From: Nocardiopsis flavescens | Lineage (GTDB): Bacteria; Actinomycetota; Actinomycetes; Streptosporangiales; Streptosporangiaceae | Assembly (NCBI RefSeq): GCF_900141985.1 | Contig: NZ_FQZK01000017.1 | Span: forward strand, 1 to 64,000 | Length of the DNA: 64,000 nt | Direction of reading: 5' to 3' | Shown here: piece after piece, positions 16,722-25,905 of the stretch | How the letters are laid out: the number at the start of each line of letters is the position of its first letter | Position numbering within the stretch: the stretch's first letter is position 1 | Program-made: the position numbers and the translations under genes | The notes under the pieces: model-generated | Seen by the model: the letters and a program-made list of their open reading frames with translations, nothing else | The model's database searches: none | What the model was told of the DNA's origin: nothing

Positions 16722-17159
16722 ATGGTGGACAGCGGTACGGACACGGGTGCCCGGATGCGCGTGCTCGTCTACAGCGACAAGGCCGACACCCGCGAGCAGG
16801 TGCGCACGGCGATCGGCCGCCGCCCGGCCGCGGACGTGCCCAAGGTGGAGGTCGTCGAGTGCGCGACGGCGCCGATGGTGCTGCGGCTGCTGGAGGAGAC
16901 CGACCCCTCCCAGCGCATCGACGTGGCGATCTTCGACGGTGAGGCGGCCCCGGTCGGCGGCATGGGCCTGTGCCGCCAGGTCAAGGACGAGATCTACCAG
17001 TGCCCGCCGGTGCTGCTGCTGGTGGGCCGCCGCGACGACGGCTGGCTGGCGACGTGGTCGCAGGCCGAGCAGGTGGTCAGCCACCCGATCGACCCGGTGG
17101 CGCTGGCCGGCTCGCTGGCGGAGCTGATGCGCCGCCGGCTCACCGCGCTCAGCAGGTGA
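16722..17159 (+). CDS. degenerate receiver-domain (response-regulator-like) protein
   Basis: A 145-residue stand-alone protein with a CheY-like layout: MRVLVYSDKADTREQ as first strand, RIDVAIFDGEAAP with the central Asp at the phospho-acceptor position, then VLLLVGRRDD and a HPIDPVAL segment where a normal receiver has Lys-Pro. The usual acidic pair and the conserved lysine are not clearly present and there is no DNA-binding domain, so it may work as a pseudo-receiver. ATG 16722 is taken as start; an internal ATG at 16755 just before RVLVYSD is an alternative. It precedes trpD by about 210 nt. Confidence 0.7.
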   Translation: MVDSGTDTGARMRVLVYSDKADTREQVRTAIGRRPAADVPKVEVVECATAPMVLRLLEETDPSQRIDVAIFDGEAAPVGGMGLCRQVKDEIYQCPPVLLLVGRRDDGWLATWSQAEQVVSHPIDPVALAGSLAELMRRRLTALSR

Positions 17160-17372
17160 CCCGGGTGGCGCGTGACGACGGCGAGCGGGACATGCGCCGC
17201 CGCCGCGCGGTGGGCGGGGCGCTGAACCACGGCGCCGACACCGGGCGATGGCGCGGCGGCGTCCACCCCCGTCCCCGGTCGTACTGAGTCCCCGGACCCG
17301 CCGGACGGCGGCGCGGCTCCCGCCGCGCCGCTCCTCGTGCGCCCCCGTGCCCTCGTCACCCCTGGAGTACCC

Positions 17373-18449
17373 ATGAACGTCCCCGCCGCCGTGCCCTCCG
17401 CCGTCACCGAGCTGAGCTGGGCCAACCTCATCACCGCCCTGCTGGAGGGGACCACCCTCAGCTCCGCCGACACGGCGTGGGCGATGAACGAGATCATGTC
17501 GGGATCGGCCACCGACGCCCAGATCGCGGGCTTCGCGATCGCGCTGCGCGCCAAGGGCGAGAGCGTGTCCGAGGTGACCGGCTTGGCCCGGGGCATGCTC
17601 GACAACGCGGTCCGCATCGAGGTCCCCGGGCCGACACTGGACATCGTCGGCACCGGCGGCGACCGCGCGCACACGGTCAACGTGTCGACGATGGCGGCGA
17701 TCGTCGCCTCGGCGGCCGGGGCCCGCGTGGTCAAGCACGGCAACCGCGCCGCGTCCTCCTCCTGCGGGACGGCGGACGTGCTGGAGCGGCTGGGCGTGGT
17801 CCTGGACCTGCCGCCGGAGCTGACCGTGCGGGTGGCCCGGGAGGCGGGCATCGCCTTCTGCTTCGCGCCGGTCTTCCACCCCTCGTTCCGGTTCACCGCC
17901 AAGCCGCGCCGCGAGCTGGCGGTGCCGACGGTGTTCAACTTCCTGGGGCCGCTCACCAACCCGGCGCAGACGACGGCGGCCGCCATCGGCGTGTTCGACG
18001 AGCGCATGTGCGAGGTCATGGCCGGGGTGTTCGCCGCGCGGGGCGCCTCGGCGCTGGTGTTCCGCGGCGACGACGGCCTGGACGAGCTGACCACCGCGAC
18101 CACCTCGACGGTGTGGGTGGTGCGCGGGGGCTCCGCGCGGCGCGAGACGCTGGACCCGGCCGACCTGGGGATCGCGCGCTCGGCCCCGGACGCGCTGCGC
18201 GGCGGCGACGTCGAGTTCAACGCCCGGGCGGTGCGCGACCTGCTGGCGGGCCGGACCGGCCCGGTGCGCGACGCGGTGCTGCTGAACGCGGGCGCGGCGC
18301 TGGCCGCCGTGGACGGGGTCGACGGGCCGCTGGCGGACGCGGTGCGCGACGGGTACGACCGGGCGGTGGCCGCGGTCGACAGCGGCGCCGCCGAGCGGAC
18401 GCTGGCGGCGTGGGTGGAGACCAGCCAGGCCCTGGCCAAGGGCGTCTAG
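17373..18449 (+). CDS. trpD: anthranilate phosphoribosyltransferase
   Basis: Second committed step of tryptophan synthesis, joining anthranilate and PRPP. The 358-residue protein has the PRPP-binding [17 protein letters not shown] (near 85-101), [18 protein letters not shown], the anthranilate-side [21 protein letters not shown] and [14 protein letters not shown] 17373 has GGAG 7 nt upstream. The other trp genes are not adjacent; in mycobacteria trpD is likewise isolated beside ctaE. Confidence 0.95.
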   Translation: MNVPAAVPSAVTELSWANLITALLEGTTLSSADTAWAMNEIMSGSATDAQIAGFAIALRAKGESVSEVTGLARGMLDNAVRIEVPGPTLDIVGTGGDRAHTVNVSTMAAIVASAAGARVVKHGNRAASSSCGTADVLERLGVVLDLPPELTVRVAREAGIAFCFAPVFHPSFRFTAKPRRELAVPTVFNFLGPLTNPAQTTAAAIGVFDERMCEVMAGVFAARGASALVFRGDDGLDELTTATTSTVWVVRGGSARRETLDPADLGIARSAPDALRGGDVEFNARAVRDLLAGRTGPVRDAVLLNAGAALAAVDGVDGPLADAVRDGYDRAVAAVDSGAAERTLAAWVETSQALAKGV

Positions 18450-18508
18450 CGCCGTCCCGCGCCGGCCCGGGGCTCCGGGCCCGGCGGCGGGCGGACCGGG
18501 AACGCCGC

Positions 18509-18542
18509 GGGGGGCGGGTGCCGTACGCGGCGCCCGCCCCCC
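18509..18542. terminator. bidirectional hairpin between trpD and the AsnC-domain gene
   Basis: A 14-bp stem (one G-U) with a 6-nt loop lies between two convergent genes. A smaller GCCGGCCC-type stem at 18461-18485 directly follows trpD. Confidence 0.6.
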
Positions 18543-18554
18543 GGCGCGCCGGGC

Positions 18555-18830
18555 CTACCAGCCGATCGCGAACGCCGACTCCAGGTCGTGCTTGGAGTAG
18601 GTCTGGAAGGAGATGTGGGTGTCGGAGGAGGTCACCCCGGGCACCTTGTTGACCCGTCCCGGGATGACCTCGGCCAGGTCCTCGTGGCGGCGCACCCGCA
18701 CCACCGCGATGAGGTCGACCCCGCCGGTGACCGAGTAGACCTCGCTCACCCCGTCGATCTCGGCGATGGCCTCGGCGACCTCGGGGATGCGGTGGACGTC
18801 GGCCTTGATCATGACGATCGCGGTGATCAC
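18555..18830 (-). CDS. Lrp/AsnC ligand-binding (RAM) domain protein
   Basis: A 91-residue stand-alone regulation-of-amino-acid-metabolism domain without the helix-turn-helix: VITAIVMIKADVHRIPEVAE, then a GVSEVYSVTGGVDLIAVVR core that forms the effector-binding dimer interface. Such single-domain proteins bind amino acids and can modulate full-length Lrp family regulators. GTG 18830 is preceded by a perfect AGGAGG at 4 nt spacing, which decides the start over the longer open frame. Located downstream of the rhomboid gene in the same direction. Confidence 0.85.
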   Translation of the reverse strand: MITAIVMIKADVHRIPEVAEAIAEIDGVSEVYSVTGGVDLIAVVRVRRHEDLAEVIPGRVNKVPGVTSSDTHISFQTYSKHDLESAFAIGW

Positions 18831-18883
18831 TGTGCCTCCTGGGCGGTGTCGGCGCGGGCGGAGGTCCTGCGGGCCGCGGGCGG

Positions 18884-19648
18884 CTAGTAGACGTCGGAGA
18901 GCCGCGTCCCGGAGCGCCAGCGCAGCCGGTAGACCACCCATCCCACGATCACCCCGGCGACGAATCCGTACACGTGCGCCGCGTAGGCGACGCCCGAGCC
19001 CGCACCGGGGGCGTTCGATGTGGTGACGTAGAGAAGATACTGAAGGACGAAGTAGCTGCCCACCAGCGCCCACCCGGGCAGGCGCATGGGGACCACCCCG
19101 AACACCAGCGTGGTGACCCTGCTGCGGAACTGCACCACGAGGTAGGCCCCGAGCACCCCGGAGATCGCGCCGGAGGCGCCGACCATGGGGATCTCGCCCT
19201 GCGGCTCGCCCAGCGCGAACCCGTAGGCGGCGGCGAGCCCGGTGAGCGCGTACAGCGCCAGGAACCGCAGCCGCCCGATGCGGTCCTCCACCACCGGCCC
19301 GAACACGAACAGGTACACCATGTTGCCCACCAGGTGGGCGGCGCCGGAGTGGACGAACATGGAGGCGGGTACCGACAGCCACACCTGCTTGCCGTCGATG
19401 GCCCCGCACTGGGGGACGGAGGGCTCGGCCAGGGCGGTGTACCCGAACATCTCGGCGGGGACCGCGCCCCAGCGCATGAAGTAGTCCTGGATGGCGCAGA
19501 ACCGCTCCACCATGTCGGCCGGGTACCAGACCGCGGTGGTGGCCTGCGGCGACATCAGGTACGCCAGCACGTTGGCCGCGATCAGCAGGTAGGCGACGAC
19601 GGGGGTGCGGCGTACGGGGTGGTCGTCATTGAGCGGTATCGCGGCCAT
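18884..19648 (-). CDS. rhomboid-family intramembrane serine protease
   Basis: A 254-residue polytopic membrane protease. The catalytic serine is in GASGAISGVLGAY and the catalytic histidine in YAAHVYGFVAGVIVGW; an HLVGNMVYLFVFG helix (the HxxxN region) precedes them. Two cysteines in the first extracytoplasmic loop (FCAIQDY and PQCGAIDG) may form a disulfide. The gene overlaps the end of the exonuclease gene by 23 nt and shares its strand, so they are likely cotranscribed. Confidence 0.92.
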   Translation of the reverse strand: MAAIPLNDDHPVRRTPVVAYLLIAANVLAYLMSPQATTAVWYPADMVERFCAIQDYFMRWGAVPAEMFGYTALAEPSVPQCGAIDGKQVWLSVPASMFVHSGAAHLVGNMVYLFVFGPVVEDRIGRLRFLALYALTGLAAAYGFALGEPQGEIPMVGASGAISGVLGAYLVVQFRSRVTTLVFGVVPMRLPGWALVGSYFVLQYLLYVTTSNAPGAGSGVAYAAHVYGFVAGVIVGWVVYRLRWRSGTRLSDVY

Positions 19649-21356
19649 GCGCCCAGTGTGTCATCCCGGCGTGCGCCTCGGCGGACCGCAGCGGGCATGT
19701 CCACTCGCCGTCGACCTCCACCAGCCGGGTGGCGGGGTGGCCCAGCCAGGCCAGGATCAGCTCGGTCTCGCCGGGCAGGGCGGCGGGCAGCGGGGCGGTC
19801 GCGGGGCCGACCGTCTCTGCGGTGGCGACCAGGGCGCGCAGGAACGCCGCGGGGTCGGTGCCGGGCTCCAGGACGGCGCTGGCGGCCAGCCGCCCGTGGC
19901 GGACCACGCAGGTGTCCCACCCGGTGGGGCCGGGCCGGGTGGCGACCAGGTGGGGGACGGCGGCCAGGGCGCCCATGCGCTGGGCGCGGCGGGCTCCGCG
20001 CAGGAACGCGGCTAGGCGGTCGCGCAGGGCTGCCGCCTCCTCGTAGCGCAGGTCGGCGGAGAGTTCGGCGATGCGGCCGGTGTGGGCGGCCACGAGGGCG
20101 TCGGCGTCGCCGGTCATGGCGGTCCGGGCGGCCTCGGCGTGCTCCCGGTAGGCGTCCTGGGACTCGGTGCCGTCGCAGGGGGCGCCGCAGCGGCCCAGCT
20201 GGGCGATCACGCAGGCGGTGACCCCGTCCGTGCCGCCGGGGGTGAGCCGGTGGGTGCACTGGCGCAGCGGCAGGGCGTGCAGCAGGGCCGCCTTGGCCTG
20301 CTCGGCCTCGGCCGCCGACGTGTAGGGGCCGATGTAGGGGGCGCCGTCGTCCTTGACGGTGGTCACCACCGAAGGCCGGGGGTAGGCCTCGGGGGTGAGG
20401 GTGACCCAGCGGACCCGCTCGGGGTGGCGGGAGCGCCGGTTGTAGGGGGGCTTGCGCTCGGCGATGATGCGCAGCTCGCGCACCGAGGCCTCCAGGTCGG
20501 TGGCGCACACGATGGGCGTGACGCCCGCCACCACCCCGGCCATCTCCCGGATGCGCCGCCGGTTCTCGGCGGCGGTGAAGTAGGAGGCGACCCGGCGGCG
20601 CAGGTTGTTGCTCTTGCCCACGTACAGGTCGGCGCCGCGGGCGTCGGTGAACACGTACACCCCGGGGCGTTCGGGCAGCCCCTCGGCCAGGTGCCGCCGG
20701 GCGCGCTGGGCCCTGGTGGGCGGCTTGGTGACCGCGCGCAGCTCCTCCAGGCTGCCCACCCCCAGCGGGGTGAGGCGGTCGATGAGCCCGGCCAGGACGG
20801 TCACGGTGGCGCGGGCGTCGTCCAGCGCCCGGTGGTTGGGGGTGACCGGGGAGCCGAAGTACGCGGCCAGGGTGCCCAGCCGGTGGTTGCGGGTCTGCCC
20901 CTGCGGCAGGACGGCGCGGGCCAGGCGCAGGGTGTCCACCACCGGCGGGTCCGGCCAGGGCACGCCGTGGCGCTCGCAGGCCGCCTTGAGGAACCCCACG
21001 TCGAAGGGGGCGTTGTGGGCGACCAGGGCGGTGTGCTCCCGCTCGGTGAGGAAGGCCAGGATGCGGGGCAGCACCTCCTCCGGCGGCGGCGCGGTGGCCA
21101 CCATGGACTGGGTGATGCCGGTGAGCAGGGTGATCTGGGCGGGGATGGCCACGCCGGGGTTCACGAGCGAGGTGAACTCCTCCTCGACCCGTCCGCCGCG
21201 CACCCGCACCGCCCCGACCTCGGTGATCCGGGAGCCGGTGGCGCTGGTGCCCGTCGTCTCCAGGTCGAGCACGACGAAGGACACGGCGCCCAGGGGGGTG
21301 CCGATGTCACCGATGTCGAGTTGCACGCCTTCGGGCGCCGCGGACCGTCGAACCAC
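19626..21356 (-). CDS. DEDDh 3'-5' exonuclease fused to a UvrC-like GIY-YIG module
   Basis: About 576 residues in two parts. The N-terminal DnaQ-like exonuclease shows FVVLDLETTG (DxE), HNAPFDVGFL and HRALDDARAT (second Asp, His and last Asp). The C-terminal half shows a GIY-YIG nuclease fold (GVYVFTDARGADLYVGKSNNLRRRV) and a UvrC-like UVR region (RYEEAAALRDRLAAFL). The fusion is a known actinobacterial architecture (Rv2191-like), presumably for DNA repair. The frame extends far upstream through unrelated sequence; GTG 21356 is chosen because TACCCT lies 6 nt before it (leaderless), with GTG 21326 as alternative. Confidence 0.9.
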   Translation of the reverse strand: MVRRSAAPEGVQLDIGDIGTPLGAVSFVVLDLETTGTSATGSRITEVGAVRVRGGRVEEEFTSLVNPGVAIPAQITLLTGITQSMVATAPPPEEVLPRILAFLTEREHTALVAHNAPFDVGFLKAACERHGVPWPDPPVVDTLRLARAVLPQGQTRNHRLGTLAAYFGSPVTPNHRALDDARATVTVLAGLIDRLTPLGVGSLEELRAVTKPPTRAQRARRHLAEGLPERPGVYVFTDARGADLYVGKSNNLRRRVASYFTAAENRRRIREMAGVVAGVTPIVCATDLEASVRELRIIAERKPPYNRRSRHPERVRWVTLTPEAYPRPSVVTTVKDDGAPYIGPYTSAAEAEQAKAALLHALPLRQCTHRLTPGGTDGVTACVIAQLGRCGAPCDGTESQDAYREHAEAARTAMTGDADALVAAHTGRIAELSADLRYEEAAALRDRLAAFLRGARRAQRMGALAAVPHLVATRPGPTGWDTCVVRHGRLAASAVLEPGTDPAAFLRALVATAETVGPATAPLPAALPGETELILAWLGHPATRLVEVDGEWTCPLRSAEAHAGMTHWAHGRDTAQ

Positions 21357-21477
21357 CCGGTCAGGGTAATCGGAGGCGACGACCGAACGCGGCCGCCCTC
21401 CGGTCCCGGCCACCCGACGTGGAAAGATGGGGGTGAGGGGGCCGCGAGGCCCCCGTACACGATCTAGAGGAGGAACC

Positions 21478-21759
21478 GTGGGGATCGCGATGCCGGGTGA
21501 CAATGAGCGGTGGCGGTGCACCGGATGCGGCAACCTCACGCGGTTCGACGTGACGCGGACCGTCCGCTCCCGGGACTTCGTGCACCTGGAACTGTCCGGG
21601 GACGGGCGCGTCGAGGAGCGCACCGTGCTGTCCGAGACGATCGAGCAGGTGAAGTGCCGCTGGTGCGGGGCCGCGGACCGCATCGAGACCATCGCCCGCC
21701 CCGACGCCGACCGGTCGGTCTCCGACACTTCGGCGGAGAGCCCGACGGGTAGGGCATGA
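21478..21759 (+). CDS. small zinc-ribbon-like protein
   Basis: A 93-residue protein with two CxxC knuckles, RWRCTGCGNLTRFD and KCRWCGAADRIE, spaced 44 residues apart, as in a zinc ribbon. GTG 21478 follows AGAGGAGGA at ideal spacing, so the start is secure. Its stop overlaps the NYN-domain gene by ATGA, suggesting a joint role, perhaps RNA metabolism. No named family is claimed. Confidence 0.8.
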   Translation: MGIAMPGDNERWRCTGCGNLTRFDVTRTVRSRDFVHLELSGDGRVEERTVLSETIEQVKCRWCGAADRIETIARPDADRSVSDTSAESPTGRA

Positions 21760-23129
21760 GCACCCGCCCGGAGGCCGGTGGCCCCGGGGACGGGACGGCG
21801 CCCGCGAGCGGTCGCGGGGAGGGCGGGGAGCGGCTGCTGCGCCCCCTGCCCGAGGCCGTGCGCTCCCGGGTCATCGACTACGGGTCCGACGTGCTGGGGG
21901 GCATGCGCGCCTCCGAGCTGCCCGCACCGCTGCGGCGGGTGGCCAAGTTCGAGCCGCGGCGCCGGGCCCGGCTGGCCGGCCCGCAGATCGCCGCGCAGCT
22001 GGAGAACGACCCGGGTTTCCGGTCCCTGGTGGCCGAGCGGGTCGAGCAGGTGTGGCCCGAGCTGGCCGAGGGCCTGCGCTCGGGCGTGGTCCCCCCGGCC
22101 GCCGACCCCGTGGCCGTGGGGGCCTGCGCCTACCTGCTGCGCCCCCCGGGGTGGGCGGACATCGTCGAGGGCGTGCACCGGGAGCTGGACCGGGAGGCGG
22201 GCGCCAAGGAGGCCGACGAGGCGGCCGAGGCCCTGGAGGAGGTGAACCGCCGGCTGTCCCGGGCCCGCGAGGAGCACCGGGCCGAGACCGAGCGGCTGCG
22301 CGCCCGGCTCAAGGAGCACAAGGCCGAGATCTCCGAGCTGCGCCAGAAGGTGCACACCGAGCGGCGCCGGGCCCGGGAGGCGGCGGCGCACGCCGAGCAG
22401 GTGGCGCTGCGGGCCGACGAGTTGGCCGCGGACGCCACCGGCCGGGCCGGCTCGCTGGAGTCGGAGAACCGGCGGCTGAAGTCCCGGCTGTCGGCGGCCG
22501 AGGCCCAGGTGGAGAACGCCCGGCGGGCCGCGCGGGTGGGCCGCAACGCCGACGAGGCGCGGCTGCGCGTCCTGCTGGACGTGCTGGTCGACGCCTCCCA
22601 CGGGCTGCGCCGCGAGCTCGCGCTGCCGGCCTCGGTGGACTCCCCCGCCGACCTGGTGGCGGCCGAGGCCGACGAGCGCCGCCGGGTGTCGCTGGGCGGG
22701 CTGCCCGACGACGACCCCGGGCTGCTCGAACACCTGCTGACGGTGCCGCGCGTCCACCTGCTGGTGGACGGCTACAACGTCACCAAGACCGGGTACGGGA
22801 CCCTGCCGCTGGCCGACCAGCGCACCCGTCTGCTCTCCTCGCTGGAGGGGCTGGCCAGCCGGACCAAGGCCGAGATCACGTGTGTCTTCGACGGGGCCGA
22901 CGTCGACGCGCCGCCGGCGGTGGCCCAGACGAGGCGGGTGCGCCTGCTGTTCAGCGCCCCCGGGGAGACCGCGGACGAGCTGATCGTGCGCCTGGTGCGG
23001 GCCGAGCCGCCCGGGCGGCCGATCGCCGTGGTCACCTCCGACCGGGAGATCGTGGGCGCGGTGCGCCGCGCCGGTGCGCGGGCGATCTCCTCGCCCATCT
23101 TCCTGCGCAGGCTGGAGTCGCACGGCTGA
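21756..23129 (+). CDS. NYN-domain (YacP-like) putative ribonuclease with coiled coil
   Basis: A 457-residue protein: an N-terminal helical region (1-150), a long Glu/Arg-rich coiled coil (about 160-260, e.g. RARLKEHKAEISELRQK), and a C-terminal NYN/PIN-like domain with VHLLVDGYNVTKTGY, CVFDGADVD and AVVTSDREIV supplying the conserved acidic metal-binding residues. NYN domains of this group act on RNA. Translation is coupled to the zinc-ribbon gene. A 14-bp hairpin follows the stop codon. Confidence 0.88.
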   Translation: MSTRPEAGGPGDGTAPASGRGEGGERLLRPLPEAVRSRVIDYGSDVLGGMRASELPAPLRRVAKFEPRRRARLAGPQIAAQLENDPGFRSLVAERVEQVWPELAEGLRSGVVPPAADPVAVGACAYLLRPPGWADIVEGVHRELDREAGAKEADEAAEALEEVNRRLSRAREEHRAETERLRARLKEHKAEISELRQKVHTERRRAREAAAHAEQVALRADELAADATGRAGSLESENRRLKSRLSAAEAQVENARRAARVGRNADEARLRVLLDVLVDASHGLRRELALPASVDSPADLVAAEADERRRVSLGGLPDDDPGLLEHLLTVPRVHLLVDGYNVTKTGYGTLPLADQRTRLLSSLEGLASRTKAEITCVFDGADVDAPPAVAQTRRVRLLFSAPGETADELIVRLVRAEPPGRPIAVVTSDREIVGAVRRAGARAISSPIFLRRLESHG

Positions 23130-23130
23130 G

Positions 23131-23161
23131 CCGGGTGCGGTGTCGCGGACACCGCACCCGG
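23131..23161 (+). terminator. hairpin after the NYN-domain gene
   Basis: A perfect 14-bp stem with a GCG loop, starting 2 nt after the stop codon, followed by a T-containing stretch without a long U-run. Confidence 0.7.
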
Positions 23162-23206
23162 TTCGCTGTTCCGCCTGAGATCCGCGCCATGTGTTCGGCC
23201 GTGTGG

Positions 23207-23235
23207 TTGAGCCGTGCCGCACGGTCCGCTAGGTT
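23207..23235 (+). promoter_or_regulatory. promoter of the first NlpC/P60 gene
   Basis: TTGAGC (23207-23212), 17-nt spacer, TAGGTT (23230-23235). The -10 lies inside a dyad CCGCTAG-GTT-CTAGCGG (23226-23242), which could be an operator or a 5'-end hairpin. The leader to the ATG at 23405 is about 160 nt and has no recognised riboswitch. Confidence 0.6.
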
Positions 23236-23404
23236 CTAGCGGGAACGTGAGTGCTCCACCGGAGAGAACACCGCCCGTGTGAAACCGGTCTGGTCCCGCA
23301 CACTCACACCGGTGCCCGTGTCCCGGACGCGGTCCCCTCCCCCATGTACGTGTCTCCCCAGCACCCCCTGCGGACTTCTCACACCCCAAGGAGCGTGGCC
23401 CGCC

Positions 23405-24406
23405 ATGAAGAACACCGGTGGTCGGCGTACGGCTCGCCGCCTCGCTGCCTCGACCGGAATCGGAGCGGTCGTCGCAAGCTCCCTGCTCGTTCCCGGCACC
23501 GCCTACGCGGAACCCACCTTGGAGGAGGTGGAGGAGGAGATCGAGCGGCTCAACGAGGAGGCCTCCGCCGCGGTCGAGGCGTACAACCAGGCCAAGGAGG
23601 ACCACGAGGTCGCCGAGGCCCGGTTCGAGGAACTCGACGAGCAGGTCGGGGACGAGCAGGAGAACTACGAGGCCCTGAAGGAGAAGGTCCAGAAGCTCGC
23701 CAACGCGACCTACCAGTCGGGCGACCTGGACTCGATCACCAACATCCTCACCTCCGACGGCCCCGAGTCGCTCCTGGAGCAGAACGCCGACCTCACCTAC
23801 TTGTCCGAAACGCAGCAGTCGCAGCTCGACGAGTTCGGCGAGTCCGCCGAGCGCCTGTTCTCGCTCAAGGACGAGTCCGAGGAGGCCCTGAAGGAGGCCG
23901 AGGACGCGCTGGAGGAGGCGGAGGAGGCCAAGGACGACGTCGAGGAGAAGATCGCCGCGCAGGAGGAGCTCCTCGCCGAGTTCCCCACCGCCGACACCTC
24001 CGTCGAGGGCGCCGACGACTCCGGCGGCCAGTCCTACACCGGCGGGGCCTCGGGCAGCGCGGGCGCCGCGCTGGACTTCGCCTACGCCCAGATCGGCAAG
24101 CCCTACATCTATGGCGGCACCGGCCCCAGCGGCTACGACTGCTCCGGCCTGACCCAGGCCGCCTGGCGCGCCGGGGGCGTGGACCTGCCCCGGACCACGT
24201 ACTCCCAGGCCGAGGTGGGCAACCGCATCTACGACATCAACGCGCTCCAGCCGGGCGACATCATGTTCTTCACCGGTCTGAGCCACAACGGCCTGTACGC
24301 GGGCGGCGGGCAGATGGTGCACGCCCCGCGCACCGGGCGCAACATCGAGGTCGTCGGACTGGCCGCCTACTGGGGCGGCGTGTTCGAGTTCGCCGTGCGC
24401 CCCTGA
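23405..24406 (+). CDS. secreted NlpC/P60 peptidoglycan hydrolase, first paralogue
   Basis: Exported D,L-endopeptidase-type cell-wall hydrolase (RipA-like). The 333-residue precursor has a signal peptide (RRTARRLAAS...VVASSLLVPGTAYA, cleavage near residue 33), a long Glu-rich coiled-coil domain, a short linker and a C-terminal NlpC/P60 domain with YDCSGLTQAAW (catalytic Cys), LSHNGLYAGGG (His) and MVHAP (second His). The frame is open upstream, but ATG 23405 with AAGGAG upstream starts the signal peptide. A paralogue follows directly with its own promoter. The coiled coil may block or position the catalytic domain, as in RipA-type proteins. Confidence 0.93.
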   Translation: MKNTGGRRTARRLAASTGIGAVVASSLLVPGTAYAEPTLEEVEEEIERLNEEASAAVEAYNQAKEDHEVAEARFEELDEQVGDEQENYEALKEKVQKLANATYQSGDLDSITNILTSDGPESLLEQNADLTYLSETQQSQLDEFGESAERLFSLKDESEEALKEAEDALEEAEEAKDDVEEKIAAQEELLAEFPTADTSVEGADDSGGQSYTGGASGSAGAALDFAYAQIGKPYIYGGTGPSGYDCSGLTQAAWRAGGVDLPRTTYSQAEVGNRIYDINALQPGDIMFFTGLSHNGLYAGGGQMVHAPRTGRNIEVVGLAAYWGGVFEFAVRP

Positions 24407-24425
24407 CGCATTCGCCTTTCCACCG

Positions 24426-24452
24426 AGGCCGTCCCCCGCGCGGGGGCGGCCT
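24426..24452 (+). terminator. terminator between the NlpC/P60 paralogues
   Basis: AGGCC-G-CCCCC-like stem with an unpaired base, GCGC loop, 20 nt past the first stop codon; no long U-run. Confidence 0.5.
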
Positions 24453-24538
24453 TGCGGCGTTGCGGGGCCTGCCCGGGGGCGTTCCCCACCTCCCCTTTTC
24501 GGCCATGTCCGGCCATGGTTCTGAACATCACGAAAAGG

Positions 24539-24567
24539 TTGAGAGCGCCCCGGGGATGCACTAGTGT
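24539..24567 (+). promoter_or_regulatory. promoter of the second NlpC/P60 gene
   Basis: TTGAGA (24539-24544), 17-nt spacer, TAGTGT (24562-24567). Same -35 pentamer and spacing as the promoter of the first paralogue. The leader is about 105 nt. Confidence 0.6.
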
Positions 24568-24680
24568 TCAACGCCGAACGACTTTCGGCCCCTTCACCGC
24601 GCCGGCCCGGTCCCCCGCTCCACACCCCGGAAGCCCCCCGCTCCGGTCGGCGCCTCCCTTTGAGGAAGGTGTTTCCCACC

Positions 24681-25706
24681 GTGTCCGTATCGCGCCGTGT
24701 ATCGGTCGTCTCCGCCCTGGCCTGCGGGGCGTTCCTGCTGCCCGCGGCGGTCGCGTACGCCGAGCCGACCGCCGACGAGGTCCGCGAGGAGATCGAGCGA
24801 CTCGAAGAGGAGTTCGCCGAGCTCAACGCCGCCTACAACGAGGCGGAGGAGGACCACGAGGTCGCCGAGGAGAAGCTCGACGACATCCTGGAGGACCTCG
24901 AAGAGGCCCAGGAGCGGGTGGAGAACCTGAGCCGGGGCGTGCGCACCCTGGCCACCCTCGCCTACACCGGCACCGACTTCAGCTCCCCCACGCAGCTCAT
25001 CGGCGCGGGCGGCCCCGAGGAGGCGATGTTCCACCAGGCCGACCTCACCTACCTCTCCGAGCAGAACGACGCCAGCCTGGAGCGGTACCTGGAGGAGCTG
25101 GAGGAGCTGGAGACCCTGGAGGCCGAGGCCTCCGAGACGGAGGAGGCCGCCGCCGAGGCCCTCAAGGAGGCCGAGGAGGCCACCGAGGCCGCCGAGGAGA
25201 AGATGGCGGAGCAGGAGGCCCTGCTCGACGAGCTGACCGAGGAGGAGCGCGCCGCGGCCACCACCAACACCGCCAACACGGGGGGCGGCGGTACCGGCGG
25301 GGGCGGCGGAGGCGGGGGCGGTGGCGGCAGCTACACCGGCCCGGCCTCGGGCAACGCCCGGACGGCCCTGGACTTCGCCTACGCCCAGATCGGCAAGCCG
25401 TACGTGTGGGGCGGGACCGGTCCCGGCGGCTACGACTGCTCCGGCCTGACCCAGGCCGCCTGGGCGCAGGCCGGCGTGAGCCTGCCGCGCACCACCTACG
25501 ACCAGGTCAACGCCGGCCAGCGGGTCAGCTGGGACAACATGCAGCCCGGCGACCTGCTCTTCTTCTACGGCGCCAGCCCCAGCCACGTGGGCCTGTACGC
25601 GGGCGACGGCATCATGGTCCACGCCTCGACGTCGAGCAAGCCGATCGGCACGGTCGCCCTGAGCGACTACTACCGCGCCAACTTCGTCACGGCCGTGCGC
25701 CCGTAG
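24681..25706 (+). CDS. secreted NlpC/P60 peptidoglycan hydrolase, second paralogue
   Basis: A 341-residue tandem paralogue of the preceding gene: signal peptide (SVVSALACGAFLLPAAVAYA), coiled coil beginning EPTADEVREEIERLEEE, a Gly-rich flexible linker of about 20 residues that the first copy lacks, and the NlpC/P60 domain with YDCSGLTQAAW and PSHVGLYAGDG plus MVHAS. GTG 24681 is preferred; GTG 24669 nearer the GAGGAAG site is possible. The longer linker suggests that the two enzymes differ in reach or in release of the catalytic domain. Confidence 0.92.
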   Translation: MSVSRRVSVVSALACGAFLLPAAVAYAEPTADEVREEIERLEEEFAELNAAYNEAEEDHEVAEEKLDDILEDLEEAQERVENLSRGVRTLATLAYTGTDFSSPTQLIGAGGPEEAMFHQADLTYLSEQNDASLERYLEELEELETLEAEASETEEAAAEALKEAEEATEAAEEKMAEQEALLDELTEEERAAATTNTANTGGGGTGGGGGGGGGGGSYTGPASGNARTALDFAYAQIGKPYVWGGTGPGGYDCSGLTQAAWAQAGVSLPRTTYDQVNAGQRVSWDNMQPGDLLFFYGASPSHVGLYAGDGIMVHASTSSKPIGTVALSDYYRANFVTAVRP

Positions 25707-25905
25707 GACGTGTCCGGCTGATCCTGCGCTCCGCTCGGGCGCCCCGGCGGCGGGGCGCCCGGGGCACGGGCCCGGATCCGTCCGCGCGGCCCCGCACCGG
25801 TCACGGGTGCGGGGCCGCGGCGCGTTCCGGGCCCCTCCGCCGGGCCGGCCGCCGCGCGGCCCCCGGGTCGCCCGCGGGAGGGCGCCGCGCCGCTACCCTC
25901 GTGGC

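Noticed and set aside
21357-23222. N-terminal extension of the exonuclease frame through the zinc-ribbon and NYN genes
   Set aside because: Antisense to two coupled, well-supported genes; exonuclease homology begins near 21326.
23243-23404. c-di-AMP (ydaO) riboswitch before the NlpC/P60 gene
   Set aside because: Such riboswitches do precede wall hydrolases in actinobacteria, but I could not find the conserved core in this leader.
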